Assembly: GCA_964462535.1 (NCBI GenBank)
Contig: CAYWXV010000020.1
Location: 1-58,213, forward strand
Direction: 5' to 3'
Length of the DNA stretch: 58,213 bases
DNA from: CAYWXV01 sp964462535
GTDB lineage: Bacteria > Bacteroidota > Ignavibacteria > OLB7
The translations under genes were made by a program, and so were the position numbers. The notes beneath the pieces were generated by a model. It was given only the letters and a program-made list of their open reading frames with translations, was not told where the DNA came from and searched no databases. How positions within the stretch are numbered: position 1 is the first letter of the stretch; each line of letters starts with the position of its first letter. This document shows, piece after piece, positions 47,281 through 57,800 of this stretch.

Positions 47281-48150
47281 CTACCCGCGGACCATCGTTG
47301 CTATCGCGCTCCACATCCCGCCAAGTTCGTGTCGAGCCCTTCGTGCTGCTTCGACCGTGTCGAAGAGTCCAAACATCGTGGCTCCGCTGCCGGACATAAG
47401 CGCGAAGATTGCACCAGCAGCAACCAACGTCTCTTTGACTGCATTCAGACGCGGGTAGCGTCCGAACACCACCTCCTCGAAATCGTTTACGATCCCCACC
47501 GTTAGCTCCTGCGGGTGCTCAAGCCCTCTCGCCAGAGTCGCCGCCAGATCGCTCGGTAATCGCTGATTCTCTCCCCGTCCCAATTCCGCAAACGCCCAGG
47601 GGGTAGACACGTGAACACCAGGATTCACCAGCAAAACGGTCCAGGGAAAGGGGAGTTGAACGGGGCGCAGATCGGTACCGATGCCGCTTCCAAGTGCAAT
47701 TCCCTGGTACAGAAAGAAGGGGACGTCCGCGCCCAGGTCACGGGCCAGGCGGTGCAGTAACGCATCATCCACACGATCGGCACCAATAAGCAATTGCGCG
47801 CCACGAAGGGCCGCTGCTGCATCGGAACTTCCTCCGCCAAGCCCGCCGCCAGTAGGAATCTCCTTTTTTAGACGAATATCAAAGCCCCCTTCGAACTCCA
47901 ACTCGTCTTTCAATCTCATGAGGGCCGCCACAGCCAGGTTCCTCTCGTCTGTCGGGATATCGTCCGCCCCGTCAACGTCACACACAATGCTGGTATCGCG
48001 ACGAAAGCGTATGTCGACGCGATCGCCAACATCGAGAGCGACAAACAGGGTATTGATATCGTGATAGCCGTCTGTGCGCCGACGCAGGACTTCAAGTCCC
48101 AGATTGATCTTCGCCGGGGCCAGAAGTGAGACATGGTTACTTTCGGTCAT
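47281..48150 (-). CDS. ispE: 4-diphosphocytidyl-2-C-methyl-D-erythritol kinase
   Basis: 289 aa GHMP kinase of the MEP isoprenoid pathway; phosphorylates CDP-methylerythritol. Hallmarks are LLAPAKINLGLEV, the ATP loop PTGGGLGGGSSDAA at about 95-108, and the C-terminal MSGSGATMFGLF. It is divergent from infC, with a short 120-bp gap, and convergent with the L,D-transpeptidase gene. Presence of the MEP pathway is implied. Confidence 0.94.
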   Translation of the reverse strand: MTESNHVSLLAPAKINLGLEVLRRRTDGYHDINTLFVALDVGDRVDIRFRRDTSIVCDVDGADDIPTDERNLAVAALMRLKDELEFEGGFDIRLKKEIPTGGGLGGGSSDAAAALRGAQLLIGADRVDDALLHRLARDLGADVPFFLYQGIALGSGIGTDLRPVQLPFPWTVLLVNPGVHVSTPWAFAELGRGENQRLPSDLAATLARGLEHPQELTVGIVNDFEEVVFGRYPRLNAVKETLVAAGAIFALMSGSGATMFGLFDTVEAARRARHELGGMWSAIATMVRG

Positions 48151-48270
48151 CGATAGGCGAAGTGGTCGGTTGTCGCTTTGCTAAAAGGCCCGGAATCCAT
48201 AGCTTTGCGGGCTATTCTGTTTGATTCGCCGGCCCGGCAGGTCGGCGTCACACTTTTCGGGAGAACCGCA

Positions 48271-48837
48271 ATAGTTAGGAAACAGCCGCAGGGTCCTCCA
48301 CGCCAGTCTGGACCCAGAGTTAATCGCGATATCCGCGCGCCCAAGTTGCGCGTCATCGACGAGGAGGGTGAGCAGCTTGGCATCATGTCCTCGCGTGAAG
48401 CCCTTCAGTTGGCAATGGAGCGGGAGCTCGATCTTGTCGAGATCGCCCCTCAGGCGAATCCTCCCGTTTGCAAGATCATTGATTACGGAAAATTCCGGTA
48501 CGAGCAGCAAAAGCGGGAAAAGAATCAGCGAAAGCACCAGCATCAGCAGCAGCTGAAGGAGGTGCGACTTCACCCGCGAACGGATACGCACGACATCGAC
48601 TTCAAGACGCGCCACGCACGCGAGTTCCTTGCCGAAGGACACAAAGTGAAGTTCAGCGTCGTCTTCCGTGGCCGCGAAATGACACACCAGGAAATCGGTC
48701 GGGAATTGCTTCAGGGAATTATTGAAGCTCTCGCCGATGAGGCGAAGATCGATCAGGCTATCCGAATGGATGGCAGGAACATGTCCCTGATCATGGCGCC
48801 GGAATTGACAAAGAAGAAAAAGAAAACGTCGGAATAG
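48271..48837 (+). CDS. infC: Translation initiation factor IF-3, probable AUA start
   Basis: 188 aa. IF-3 signatures are VNRDIRAPKLRVIDEEGEQL, IAPQANPPVCKIIDYGKF and FRGREMTHQEIG. The only ATG in frame lies at 48178 and would add 31 unlike residues. GGGAG at 48259-48263 lies 7 nt before an ATA (48271), which gives an N-terminus of family length (VRKQPQ...). infC genes often use rare AUU or AUA starts, which IF-3 itself rejects, giving autoregulation. This gene heads the translation cluster with rpmI and rplT. The thrS gene that often precedes infC is absent here; ispE is divergent upstream. Confidence 0.93.
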   Translation: MVRKQPQGPPRQSGPRVNRDIRAPKLRVIDEEGEQLGIMSSREALQLAMERELDLVEIAPQANPPVCKIIDYGKFRYEQQKREKNQRKHQHQQQLKEVRLHPRTDTHDIDFKTRHAREFLAEGHKVKFSVVFRGREMTHQEIGRELLQGIIEALADEAKIDQAIRMDGRNMSLIMAPELTKKKKKTSE

Positions 48838-48861
48838 ATATTCATCAACAGGAGCCAGATC

Positions 48862-49056
48862 ATGCCCAAGACCAAGACCGTCAGGGCCGCCGCCAAGCGG
48901 TTCAGCCTGACTGGGTCGGGGAAGCTGAAGCACGAGAAGGCGAATCGTAGTCATATCCTGACAAAGAAGGCGCAGAAGCGCCTTCGTAGTCTAAGAAAGG
49001 CCACGATCGTCGGACCGGAAGACACTCCGCGCATCAAGCGCATGCTTGGCGTGTAA
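48862..49056 (+). CDS. rpmI: 50S ribosomal protein L35
   Basis: 64 aa, standard length. PKTKTVRAAAKRF start, HILTKKAQKRLR core and PRIKRML end. AGGAG precedes the ATG. Lies 24 bp after infC, in the usual infC-rpmI-rplT order. Confidence 0.97.
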   Translation: MPKTKTVRAAAKRFSLTGSGKLKHEKANRSHILTKKAQKRLRSLRKATIVGPEDTPRIKRMLGV

Positions 49057-49210
49057 TCAGTTTCCACATCACGCGCATGGCGTCAGTGCCTCTACGAATC
49101 CCAGGTCATTGACCGGATTGAGGCGACGGACGTCGATCGACCGATCGACAACCGCACAGATACTCGCCTGCGCATTCTATCACTAACAAAATCTGTGAAC
49201 AGGAGAATCA

Positions 49211-49558
49211 ATGCCTCGCGCTAAAAACAAAGTCGCCTCGCGCAACCGTCGCCGGCGCGTTCTCAAACTAGCCAAGGGCTATTGGGGAACTCGCCATAAT
49301 GTCTGGACCGTCGCGAAGAATCATGTCGAGAAAGGGCTGTCACACGCCTTCCGCGACCGCCGCCTCAAGAAGCGGAATTATCGTCGCCTCTGGATCGTCC
49401 GTATCAATGCGGCCGCCCGCCTGAACGGCACGACCTACAGCCGCCTGATCGACGCCCTCAACAAGAAGGGTCTTGATATCAATCGCAAGGTGCTCGCAGA
49501 AATCGCCATGCATGAGCCCAACGCCTTTACCGCGATCGTCAAACACGCGAATAGCTGA
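49211..49558 (+). CDS. rplT: 50S ribosomal protein L20
   Basis: 115 aa, standard. PRAKNKVASRNRRRRVLK start, LAKGYWG motif and FRDRRLKKRNYR. AGGAGAATCA precedes the ATG. The 154-bp gap after rpmI could hold an L20-binding leader. A strong terminator follows the gene. Confidence 0.97.
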   Translation: MPRAKNKVASRNRRRRVLKLAKGYWGTRHNVWTVAKNHVEKGLSHAFRDRRLKKRNYRRLWIVRINAAARLNGTTYSRLIDALNKKGLDINRKVLAEIAMHEPNAFTAIVKHANS

Positions 49559-49591
49559 CAGGCGACTCTTAGTCATAGTGGATTCAGAATC

Positions 49592-49625
49592 AATCCCCTC
49601 CCCGCCTGTCGAGGAGGGGATTTTT
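49592..49625 (+). terminator. Rho-independent terminator after rplT
   Basis: AATCCCCTCC pairs with GGAGGGGATT around CCGCCTGTCGA, followed by TTTTT. It ends the infC-rpmI-rplT transcript. Confidence 0.9.
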
Positions 49626-49636
49626 GTAGGTTCGAT

Positions 49637-49818
49637 TGGGGACTGGGGACTGGGGACTGGGGACTGGGGACTGGGGANNNNNNNNNNNNNNNNNNNNNNN
49701 NNNNNNNNNNNNNNNNNNNNNNNNNNNNNNNNNNNNNNNNNNNNNNNNNNNNNNNNNNNNNNNNNNNNNNNNNNNNNTGGGGACTGGGGACTGGGGACTG
49801 GGGACTGGGGACTGGGGA
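49637..49818. repeat. TGGGGAC heptanucleotide repeat with assembly gap
   Basis: The 7-bp unit TGGGGAC repeats in tandem before (49637-49677) and after (49778-49818) a run of 100 N (49678-49777). The N-run is an assembly gap of arbitrary size caused by the repeat. It lies between the rplT terminator and pheS, inside the probable pheS leader. A frame reads through the gap in fusion with pheS, but it is an artefact. Confidence 0.95.
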
Positions 49819-49866
49819 ACATCGTTACTGCAAACTTCGCGGCCAACAGCCAACGAAAAGACTTCC

Positions 49867-50892
49867 ATGCTGGATACGATCAACCAACTTCGCACGCAGA
49901 TTGAACAGGAGATACCGTCGCTGACATCGACGTCAGCGCTCGAGACCTTTCGACTTCAACATCTTGTCCGGAAGGGTTCCATCGCTCAACTGTTCGATCA
50001 ACTGCGCGATGTTCCTCGGGAAGAAAAGAAGGAGGTGGGACAGGCACTGAACGTCCTACGGAAGCTGGCCGAAGAAGCATTCAACCAAGCGGAAGAGTCG
50101 CTGAGGAGTGGTTCTGCGTCAAAGACCGAAGGACCGGACGTCACCCTGCCGGGTCGCCAGTTATACTCCGGCAGCATACATCCAATCAGCCGCGCGATGG
50201 CGAGGATGACGGAGATCTTTGTGAGGATGGGATTCTCGGTCGCAACTGGTCCACATATCGAAGATGACTATCACAACTTCGAGGCACTGAACTTCCCGCC
50301 GGATCATCCTGCGCGAGATATGCAGGACACGTTCTTCATTGCCGACGAAAGCCGGGAAGACCTTCTGCTCAGAACCCACACGACCCCCGTGCAGATACGA
50401 TTACTCCAGTCGCAGCCGTTGCCGATCCGTGCGATTATGCCGGGCCGCGTCTACAGAAACGAGGCTATCTCCGCCCGAGCCGGTGCCGAGTTCCATCAGA
50501 TCGACGGCATTTACGTCGATCGGGGTGTGACCATGGCCCAGCTGAAGGGGACTCTCCTCGAGTTCGCCCGCGCCTTTTACGGCCAGGACATTCGCTATCA
50601 GTTCCGCCCCTCGTTCTTCCCGTTCACTGAGCCCTCTGCCGAACTCGATATCACCTGCCTCCTCTGTGGTGGGTCGGGCTGCCGTGTGTGCAAGTACTCG
50701 GGATGGCTTGAGATTCTTGGCTGCGGTATGGTCCATCCGAACGTCCTGCGGGCTTGTAACATCGATCCTGAAGTGTACACCGGATACGCCTTCGGAATGG
50801 GTATCGAAAGGACACTCATGCTCCGTATCGGACTCGACGACCTCCGTCTCCTCTACGAAAACGATATCCGCCTGCTGGAACAGTTTGCATGA
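49867..50892 (+). CDS. pheS: Phenylalanyl-tRNA synthetase alpha subunit
   Basis: 341 aa from the ATG at 49867, which is just after the repeat. Class II synthetase motifs are visible: motif 1-type ISRAMARMTEIF, motif 2 YRNEAISARAGAEFHQIDG, and motif 3 GYAFGMGIERTLMLR. It forms PheST with the beta subunit. The pheT gene that normally follows is absent; queE follows instead with a 4-bp ATGA overlap. Confidence 0.96.
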   Translation: MLDTINQLRTQIEQEIPSLTSTSALETFRLQHLVRKGSIAQLFDQLRDVPREEKKEVGQALNVLRKLAEEAFNQAEESLRSGSASKTEGPDVTLPGRQLYSGSIHPISRAMARMTEIFVRMGFSVATGPHIEDDYHNFEALNFPPDHPARDMQDTFFIADESREDLLLRTHTTPVQIRLLQSQPLPIRAIMPGRVYRNEAISARAGAEFHQIDGIYVDRGVTMAQLKGTLLEFARAFYGQDIRYQFRPSFFPFTEPSAELDITCLLCGGSGCRVCKYSGWLEILGCGMVHPNVLRACNIDPEVYTGYAFGMGIERTLMLRIGLDDLRLLYENDIRLLEQFA

Positions 50893-51563
50893 TTTCCCCT
50901 GTAGCACCGGAACACCTCAAGGTGAACGAGATCTTCTTCTCGGTGCAAGGGGAGGGGACCCGGGCCGGCGCTCCGTGCGTCTTCGTCAGGCTCCACGGGT
51001 GCGGCCTCCGCTGTGTCTGGTGTGACACTCCATACGCTCTCGATCATACAGTGGGGGGATCGTGGATGAGCTTCGACGATGTTCGCCGCGATATCCAACA
51101 TCACCCGACACGGTTTGTGGAGTTCACCGGTGGCGAGCCACTCGAACAACCTGAAGTTCATCAGCTGATGACTCATCTTGCAGATGAGGGCTGGACAGTA
51201 GCTGTAGAAACCGGTGGGCACGTGGATATCTCGACCTGTGATCCGCGAGTCGTTCGCATCGTGGACTTCAAGGCCCCAGGTTCAGGGATGATGAAGAAGA
51301 ACCGCGTCGACAATGTCGAGCACCTTCGTCAACACGATGAAGTGAAATTTGTCTGTGCTTCGATTGCCGACTACGAATGGTCACGCCAGTTCATTCTTGA
51401 GCACCAGATCACGAAGCGCGTTGCCGCCACATTCATCTCACCCGTATTCGGTGCCATAGAACCGATCGAGCTCGTCGAACGCATCCTCGGCGACGGCCTC
51501 GACGTCCGGTTCCAACTTCAACTCCACAAGTTCATCTGGGATCCTGAGACGAGAGGAGTGTAG
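50889..51563 (+). CDS. queE: 7-carboxy-7-deazaguanine synthase
   Basis: 224 aa radical SAM enzyme of queuosine synthesis. C38-x3-C42-x2-C45 in the CGLRCVWC motif, preceded by FSVQGEGTRAG, with FTGGEPLEQP after it. It converts 6-carboxy-tetrahydropterin. It overlaps the end of pheS by 4 bp (ATGA). No other queuosine genes are adjacent. Confidence 0.92.
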   Translation: MISPVAPEHLKVNEIFFSVQGEGTRAGAPCVFVRLHGCGLRCVWCDTPYALDHTVGGSWMSFDDVRRDIQHHPTRFVEFTGGEPLEQPEVHQLMTHLADEGWTVAVETGGHVDISTCDPRVVRIVDFKAPGSGMMKKNRVDNVEHLRQHDEVKFVCASIADYEWSRQFILEHQITKRVAATFISPVFGAIEPIELVERILGDGLDVRFQLQLHKFIWDPETRGV

Positions 51564-51580
51564 CCGCACTATCTTACGCC

Positions 51581-54500
51581 ATGGATACGCTGGTCGATCT
51601 CGTCAATCATGGAATCCTCCCCTTTGTTGGACGAGAGGATGAGAGCGCCCGTCTTGTACGCTTCTGGCGTGAGACGTTGGACGCACAGGGACTTCGTGCC
51701 TTTCTTGTCGTTGGGGAAGCCGGCGTTGGGAAGAGCAGGCTGGCAGCTCACATCGAGAAACTGGTAGCAGAGGGGAAGGGGGCGGTCGTCCACGCCCGAC
51801 TATATCCGGAAAGCTCAACATCCATCGCCCCGATCCTCGCCGAAGCCATCGCCTCCGCAGACGCCGATCTTCGTCTTCTCCGTTCCGATCCCGAAGGAAA
51901 CATCGGAGACGTCGCTGCAGCTCTCCGGAGATTGTGTCGCCTCCGTCCCACACTTGTCATTATCGAGGACGTCCACCTGCTCGAGGGAGAAGCTCTCCGC
52001 GAGACTGCCCGGCTCCTTGGCTCACTCACCGACGAAACACTCTCGCTCCTCTGTTTTGCTCGTCCGGTGGAGTTGCCTGTGCGCTCGGTTTTACAACCCT
52101 GGCTGGTTCAGGAAATGATGCTGGAAGGGCTTGGGCGAGCCGAGCTGTCGACGCTCTGGACCGATCTCTTCGGCGGTGCCTCCCCCAACGGTGAACTCGC
52201 TCGGCTCCGTCAGGTGACACGTGGCAATCCGCTTGCTCTCCGCACTGTCCTGAGAGCTCTTCTCCCGGCCTCGCGCGATCGTCTTTCTACAGATCTCGTG
52301 GTGAACGAGGAGATGCTTGGCGCTGCGCTCGACAGGAATGTCGACCTCCTGTCGGAAGGGATGGTTGCCCACCTTACGGATGAAGAACGATTATGGAGCG
52401 AACGTCTAGCGGCGTTGGGTGAGGTATTCTCGCGAAGCGCAGCGCAGTCGATTGTCGAACAGGCGGACGAGGTAATCGAGCGGCTCCTCTTTGGTGGCAT
52501 CATCGCCCGGCCGATCGCCCCCCCCGCCTCTCTTCAGGGAACGTCCGCCCCGGAAGATCTCTTCGCATTCACCCACTCCCTACTCCACGACTATCTGATC
52601 GGACGTGGAAACATCGACGTCACCGCTCTCGTGCGGGCGATCGTCGCTGGAGTCCCGCTCTACTCGTTCGTTCCTCTCACGATCATTCAGGAGAGGGGGG
52701 AGGAACTCACGCTAGAATCGTCGGAGATCGAATGGTTCGTTGACCGGATGAGAACGATGGTATCCCATCTGATCACGACTCCTGACTGGCGCATCGCGCT
52801 TCGCGCGTGCGATGCGGCTGACCGACTGGTCGCGGCATCTGGCGGCGTACTCGATACCGAATTGCGTGCGACGCTCGAGCTCGAGGTCAGATCTATGAGG
52901 ATCTCCACCTTTCTGCGCAATGCGTTCTCTCAGCCCGATGAACTGGCCAGACTTCTCGATCCACTCCTCACCGGAACGGTAGATCCGACGAGTCCAAAAC
53001 TTGGCGAGCTGAGAATCTTCGCACTTCATCACGCCCTCTACCTCACAGTCATTCGCTCCTGGGAAACATCGTTCGACACGGAGCGGGAAGAGTACTGGCA
53101 GGAAATCCATGCAATCGTGGATCGATGGCCTGAGCTCCGCGCCTCCCGCACGTACGCACTGGCGTTGATCGGAACCGCCCAGGCCGCCGGCGCGCGAAAC
53201 CTGGCCCGGTTGAAAGAGATGGTCGAAGAGAAGCTGGACGAGATCGATAACGACGCATCGATTGATGCCGATCTGCGTCGACAGCTCCGTGAAAAGGCCC
53301 TGGTCTTCTTTGTGAACGATTTCACGAGTGTCGAGGAGCGGGATCTCAGGATGAGACAGTTGGAGGAGTTGGAAGAGAGTCCGTACGTCGATCGCCCGTC
53401 ACTGATGATCAGGCGGCTGGCAATCATGACTCAGACCGGGTGGGTCGACAAAGCCATGACGACGATCGAGAACGCGCTTCCCTATTTCGAGCGGAGAGAG
53501 CAACATCGAAATGCGTTCAGCACGCGTATCAATCTTCTTGCCTGTCGAGGACTTCTGGGAGAGGATCTCGATGACATTGCGCGCGAGGCTGAGCAGATGC
53601 TGACGGCGTACAATCAACCGACGTCAAGTGGAGCGCGTGAGCTTGTCGGGTCAGAATTGAGCTCGGTCGGATTCCTACGTCTCGATCTGGAATGGCTGTC
53701 GCGCTTTCTGGAAGCATACGCCGACACCCACTATGGCGATGAGTTCCGTGCGACGCTCCGCCTCCTCTCGATGCTCGATGAGGATCCTCTTGCGGGACTT
53801 GAGCTGCATGCCGAAAGGAACCAGGATTGGCTTGGTGTGGTGGATGCAATTCGCACCGGCGCATTCAGAGATGAGCGCGCGCAGATAGCCACGATCGAGG
53901 GAGTCTTTGACGGACCGATTCTTCGACTGATCGACGTCGCAAACCGATTGCAGGTGCTCCTTCTTCTTACCGAGGCAACTGCCCTTCATTCTGGAACTGC
54001 GGTTGCCACGGAGATCGACCAGATCATTCGTCGTCACCTGCTCGACATCCTGACCTGGCTGCGTGAGCGCGACCTTGCACCCTCGATTCTTGCTGTCGTC
54101 AAGCGCTTTGGAAGACATTTCTCCAAGAAGGAATTGACCACATGGCGTGGCAGGGCCGGTGTAATTGAGAAGCGGAGGAAGGAAGAGCGGGAGGCTCGTG
54201 AACGCCGAACAACCAAGATCCGGCTGACAATGTTCGGCACGATACAGGCGACCCTCCCTTCAGCGGAAATCGTCCCGATCCGTGGTGCCCGACTCTCAAC
54301 TATGCTTGCGCTGATGGCGGTTGACAGGATGTTGAAGGAGCCCTTGGGCACTCGAGAGTTCCGTCATCTGGCGGCCGGTGGGGAGGAGGACCCCGAGCAC
54401 GCGCGCAAGACGATGAACGCTGCTGTGTTCCGCCTTCGCGACCTCCTTGGTGTCGAATCGATCCTTACCGATGAAGAGACGCCTCGTCTGAACCTTGAAG

Positions 54501-54892
54501 CGGTGGATGTGGATATCGTAACCGCCGACCGTCTTCTTCGCGACGCTGCCGAAGCCCTACGCGACGGTTCACTCCTCCGCGCACGAAGTGCGCTGCTCGA
54601 TGCACTGGAACTTGCCCGGGGCGATGTCCCATTCCCATCCCTCTACGAGGAGATGTTCGAAGCGGCACGCGAGGACTTCGAGTTCCGTCTCCGCGACTCG
54701 ATCCTGAAGGTCTCCAAACGATTGCTGCGTGAAGAGGATATGGTGAGCGCGGAAGAGATACTCCGCAGAAGTCTGGCCTTCATGCCTGAGGATGAGGAAG
54801 TTGCTGAAATGCTCTGCGAGTTGTTGGAGCAGACCGGACGGCAGATCGAATCACGCCGGATCAGGATGCGGATGGAAATGGAAGTGGAGTAG
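51581..54892 (+). CDS. STAND ATPase with C-terminal winged-helix/BTAD-like module (first of pair)
   Basis: 1103 aa. N-terminal AAA_16-like NTPase: P-loop GEAGVGKS at about 45-52 and Walker B TLVIIEDVH near 124-132. A long helical middle region of about 600 residues follows. From about residue 879 there is an OmpR/SARP-like winged helix (GARLSTMLALMAVDRML, then NAAVFRLRDLLG) and then a BTAD-like TPR end. In SARP regulators such as AfsR the DNA-binding and BTAD modules come first and the ATPase second; here the order is reversed. It may be an ATP-gated transcription regulator. It is a paralogue of the gene 5 bp downstream. Confidence 0.85.
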   Translation: MDTLVDLVNHGILPFVGREDESARLVRFWRETLDAQGLRAFLVVGEAGVGKSRLAAHIEKLVAEGKGAVVHARLYPESSTSIAPILAEAIASADADLRLLRSDPEGNIGDVAAALRRLCRLRPTLVIIEDVHLLEGEALRETARLLGSLTDETLSLLCFARPVELPVRSVLQPWLVQEMMLEGLGRAELSTLWTDLFGGASPNGELARLRQVTRGNPLALRTVLRALLPASRDRLSTDLVVNEEMLGAALDRNVDLLSEGMVAHLTDEERLWSERLAALGEVFSRSAAQSIVEQADEVIERLLFGGIIARPIAPPASLQGTSAPEDLFAFTHSLLHDYLIGRGNIDVTALVRAIVAGVPLYSFVPLTIIQERGEELTLESSEIEWFVDRMRTMVSHLITTPDWRIALRACDAADRLVAASGGVLDTELRATLELEVRSMRISTFLRNAFSQPDELARLLDPLLTGTVDPTSPKLGELRIFALHHALYLTVIRSWETSFDTEREEYWQEIHAIVDRWPELRASRTYALALIGTAQAAGARNLARLKEMVEEKLDEIDNDASIDADLRRQLREKALVFFVNDFTSVEERDLRMRQLEELEESPYVDRPSLMIRRLAIMTQTGWVDKAMTTIENALPYFERREQHRNAFSTRINLLACRGLLGEDLDDIAREAEQMLTAYNQPTSSGARELVGSELSSVGFLRLDLEWLSRFLEAYADTHYGDEFRATLRLLSMLDEDPLAGLELHAERNQDWLGVVDAIRTGAFRDERAQIATIEGVFDGPILRLIDVANRLQVLLLLTEATALHSGTAVATEIDQIIRRHLLDILTWLRERDLAPSILAVVKRFGRHFSKKELTTWRGRAGVIEKRRKEEREARERRTTKIRLTMFGTIQATLPSAEIVPIRGARLSTMLALMAVDRMLKEPLGTREFRHLAAGGEEDPEHARKTMNAAVFRLRDLLGVESILTDEETPRLNLEAVDVDIVTADRLLRDAAEALRDGSLLRARSALLDALELARGDVPFPSLYEEMFEAAREDFEFRLRDSILKVSKRLLREEDMVSAEEILRRSLAFMPEDEEVAEMLCELLEQTGRQIESRRIRMRMEMEVE

Positions 54893-54897
54893 AAGCG

Positions 54898-57800
54898 ATG
54901 GAGTCGATCCTCGTCAATTTTCTGAATCACGGAATTCTCCCCTTCGTCGGTCGACACCACGAAGGGGAGATTCTCATTGATTTCTGGCGCGAGACAGCAC
55001 GTGCCTCTGGCCTGCGCGCAATGCTGATGATAGGCGAGGCAGGCGTCGGGAAATCAGCTCTGGTGGAGGCTGTGGCCGGACGCATCGCTGCATCGGGAGG
55101 AGTAGTGGTTCAAGGGCGCCTCTACACCGATTCGGCAACAGCCATCGTGCCACTCATCGTCAGCGCGCTCTCGCGCTCGCCCTCCGCAGCACCTCTTCTA
55201 CAAACTCCTCCTGTCGAATCGATTGGCGGGCTTATCTCGGCTTTCTCGCGACTCTGCAGTCTTCGACCAACACTGCTGATCATCGAGGATCTTCACCTTG
55301 CCGGGCATGAGTCTCTGGCCGACCTCTCGGCTCTACTCGATCGCCTGGATGACGAACCACTCTCGCTTCTCGCGGTCGCTCGCCCCGTTCATCTACCCGC
55401 CCGTCCTGTTCTGGAGCGATATCTGACACAGGAGATGGAACTCCGAGGTCTGGAGCGGGAGGAGATACGTGAGATCTGCGCATCACTTCTGGGTGGTGAT
55501 CCGGAAGCGATGGTGGTGAACGCGCTGGCGGAGCGGACGGGTGGGAATGCAATGGCACTTCGTTCAGCGCTGCGTGGCGCCTTCCGTTCGGGAGCGATGG
55601 CGGCCGGCAGGGAGGGGGGAGCGATCGACGAACCGGGGAGATTCGTTGCCGCACTCGATCGCAATGTTTCTCTTCTCAGCGAAGGAATGACGGCCCATCT
55701 GACATCGGATGAGGCTGATGCGGCACATCTCCTTGCGCCGCTTGGCGAAATCTTCTCCCCCGATGGTGCAACCATCATGCTGGGTGACGGAGCTGATGAC
55801 ATCATCAAACGCCTTCTCTTCAAAGGGCTCATCTATCACCCCGCATCCGCTCTCCTCCCGATTAAGCCCTGGCCCAATTCCACACTTCTGCTTCCCCCTC
55901 TGGCGTTCACGCACAGTCTTCTCCATCGACATTTTGTCGAGAAAGGTGGAGCGGACCCTTCGCGTCTGGTAACACTTCTGGCGGGGGAGATTCCGATCTA
56001 CTCGATTCTCCCGTTCACACTTCTCTCGCAGGCGCATCGCATCGAAGAGCCCGAGATTGGAGCCGTCAGCGCGGCGATCGACAGAGCCCTGGCTGTTGCA
56101 CATGGATTGGAACGAACAAGCGACTGGGAACTCGGCGTGCGCGCGTGGGAGTGCGCGAATCATCTCCTTGAACTCTACGGCGATCGACTTGACGAGAATG
56201 AACGGAAGAAAGCTGCAGTCAACATTGCGCATGGCCGGGTAATGCTCATCGGACGACGAGGAGAGCGGGACGTGAAGAGCTGGACCGATCGAATGATGTC
56301 GCTGACTGAAGAGCTGCCTGAGTCGATGAGTCGATACCGACTACTTGCAATCGCCGACGGATACGTCTCGACAGCACGCGTCGACTACAATTCCTGCGAG
56401 CCGCTCCGGCGTGAGGCGGACGAGCTCCTGCTTCGCGTTCCGGAACTTCGATACGATGTGGCCCACGTCATCTATCTCCGTGCACTTCTGATTGGATGCC
56501 GTGCCGCTGCTCACTATGCCCTCTATCCGGAAACGGTGAAAAGGATCGAGCGCTTCGAAGACGACCCCGACCTACCCGACGCAATCCGCACCGAATCTGC
56601 GCGACTGCTCGGTCCGCTGAGACTGTCACAGGCGGACACACCTGAAACTGTTGCAGCAACGATCGAGCTCCTCGACAAGCTTGATCGCATCATCGATCCG
56701 GACGACGCGATCTTCCGATGGTATCGCATCGAATTCTTCTGGGGGATTGGAGAGTACGATCGCGCGCTCGCATCGATCGACGAAGACCTTCCCCTCATTC
56801 GCGCCCATTCACTCCACCGCGCTGCGATCAATGCGTCGATTCTTCGCGTGGTTCTTCGTACAGCGATTGATGGTGATGCCGAGCGTGTTGTGGAGGAAAT
56901 GAACGCCCTCTACCGCTCGACACTCCCCGAATGGCGCGAGCATTTCATGGACGTGATGGGGAGTTATGTGATGATTGTCCTTGGAATGATCGGTCGGCGC
57001 GAGATCGGCTTGCGGGTATTGGAGTCGATCTGGTCGGAGAAGTCGCGACGATCCCCTCTCGTTTCGTTGTCGATACTTCTGCAGAAGGATGCTATGGACG
57101 GTTGGGAGCCAATCGCGGAACGGTTATCTCACTACGACAATCCACTCCCGCTCGCCGTTGGGCTTATTACAGGTCGAACGACTCCCGATCAGGTCATTGC
57201 ATCGTTGGGTACCTACCTCACCGAAGATCCGGCGTTGGTGGATCGAGTATGGATGAGAATTCTCTTCGTGTCCGTTCTGGATCTTGCTGAACGACGAGGT
57301 CTGGACGGTGGTCTCCGCCGGCAACTAGACCGGGACATTGGACTCTATGTCATCAAAGCGTTGACGTTCCTCCGCGATCGCTCCCTGAACATCATCATGG
57401 AGTACCTCCTTGAGCGGTTCGGATCCGGTTTGGCGGATGAAGAGTTGGAGGGATGGAAGAAGGAGGTGGCCGAGATCCGACGCAGACGGGGACAGACAAC
57501 AGGAACGCCTGTAAAGGGAAAGGCAATTCTGTTAGACACGATGACTGTAGAGCGTCCGGGTGGCGAGGTAACACGGCTTCGGGGTGCGCAGCTCTGCACA
57601 ATGCTCGGACTTCTTGTTGCGGATCGGATGCTTGACTCGCGCCTGTCATCCCGAGAGTTTCAAGCTATTGCCATGGGTACCGATCGCGATCCCGACTCGG
57701 CACGAAAGGGGATCAATTTTGCTGTATTCCGTTTGCGCGAGGTAATCGGCAGCGAAGCAATTATCACCGGTGGAGAGACGCCCGAGTTGAATCTGGATGC

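Noticed and set aside
49636..49866. N-terminal extension of pheS across the N-run
   Set aside because: The frame consists of repeat translation and N bases; the family start is at 49867.
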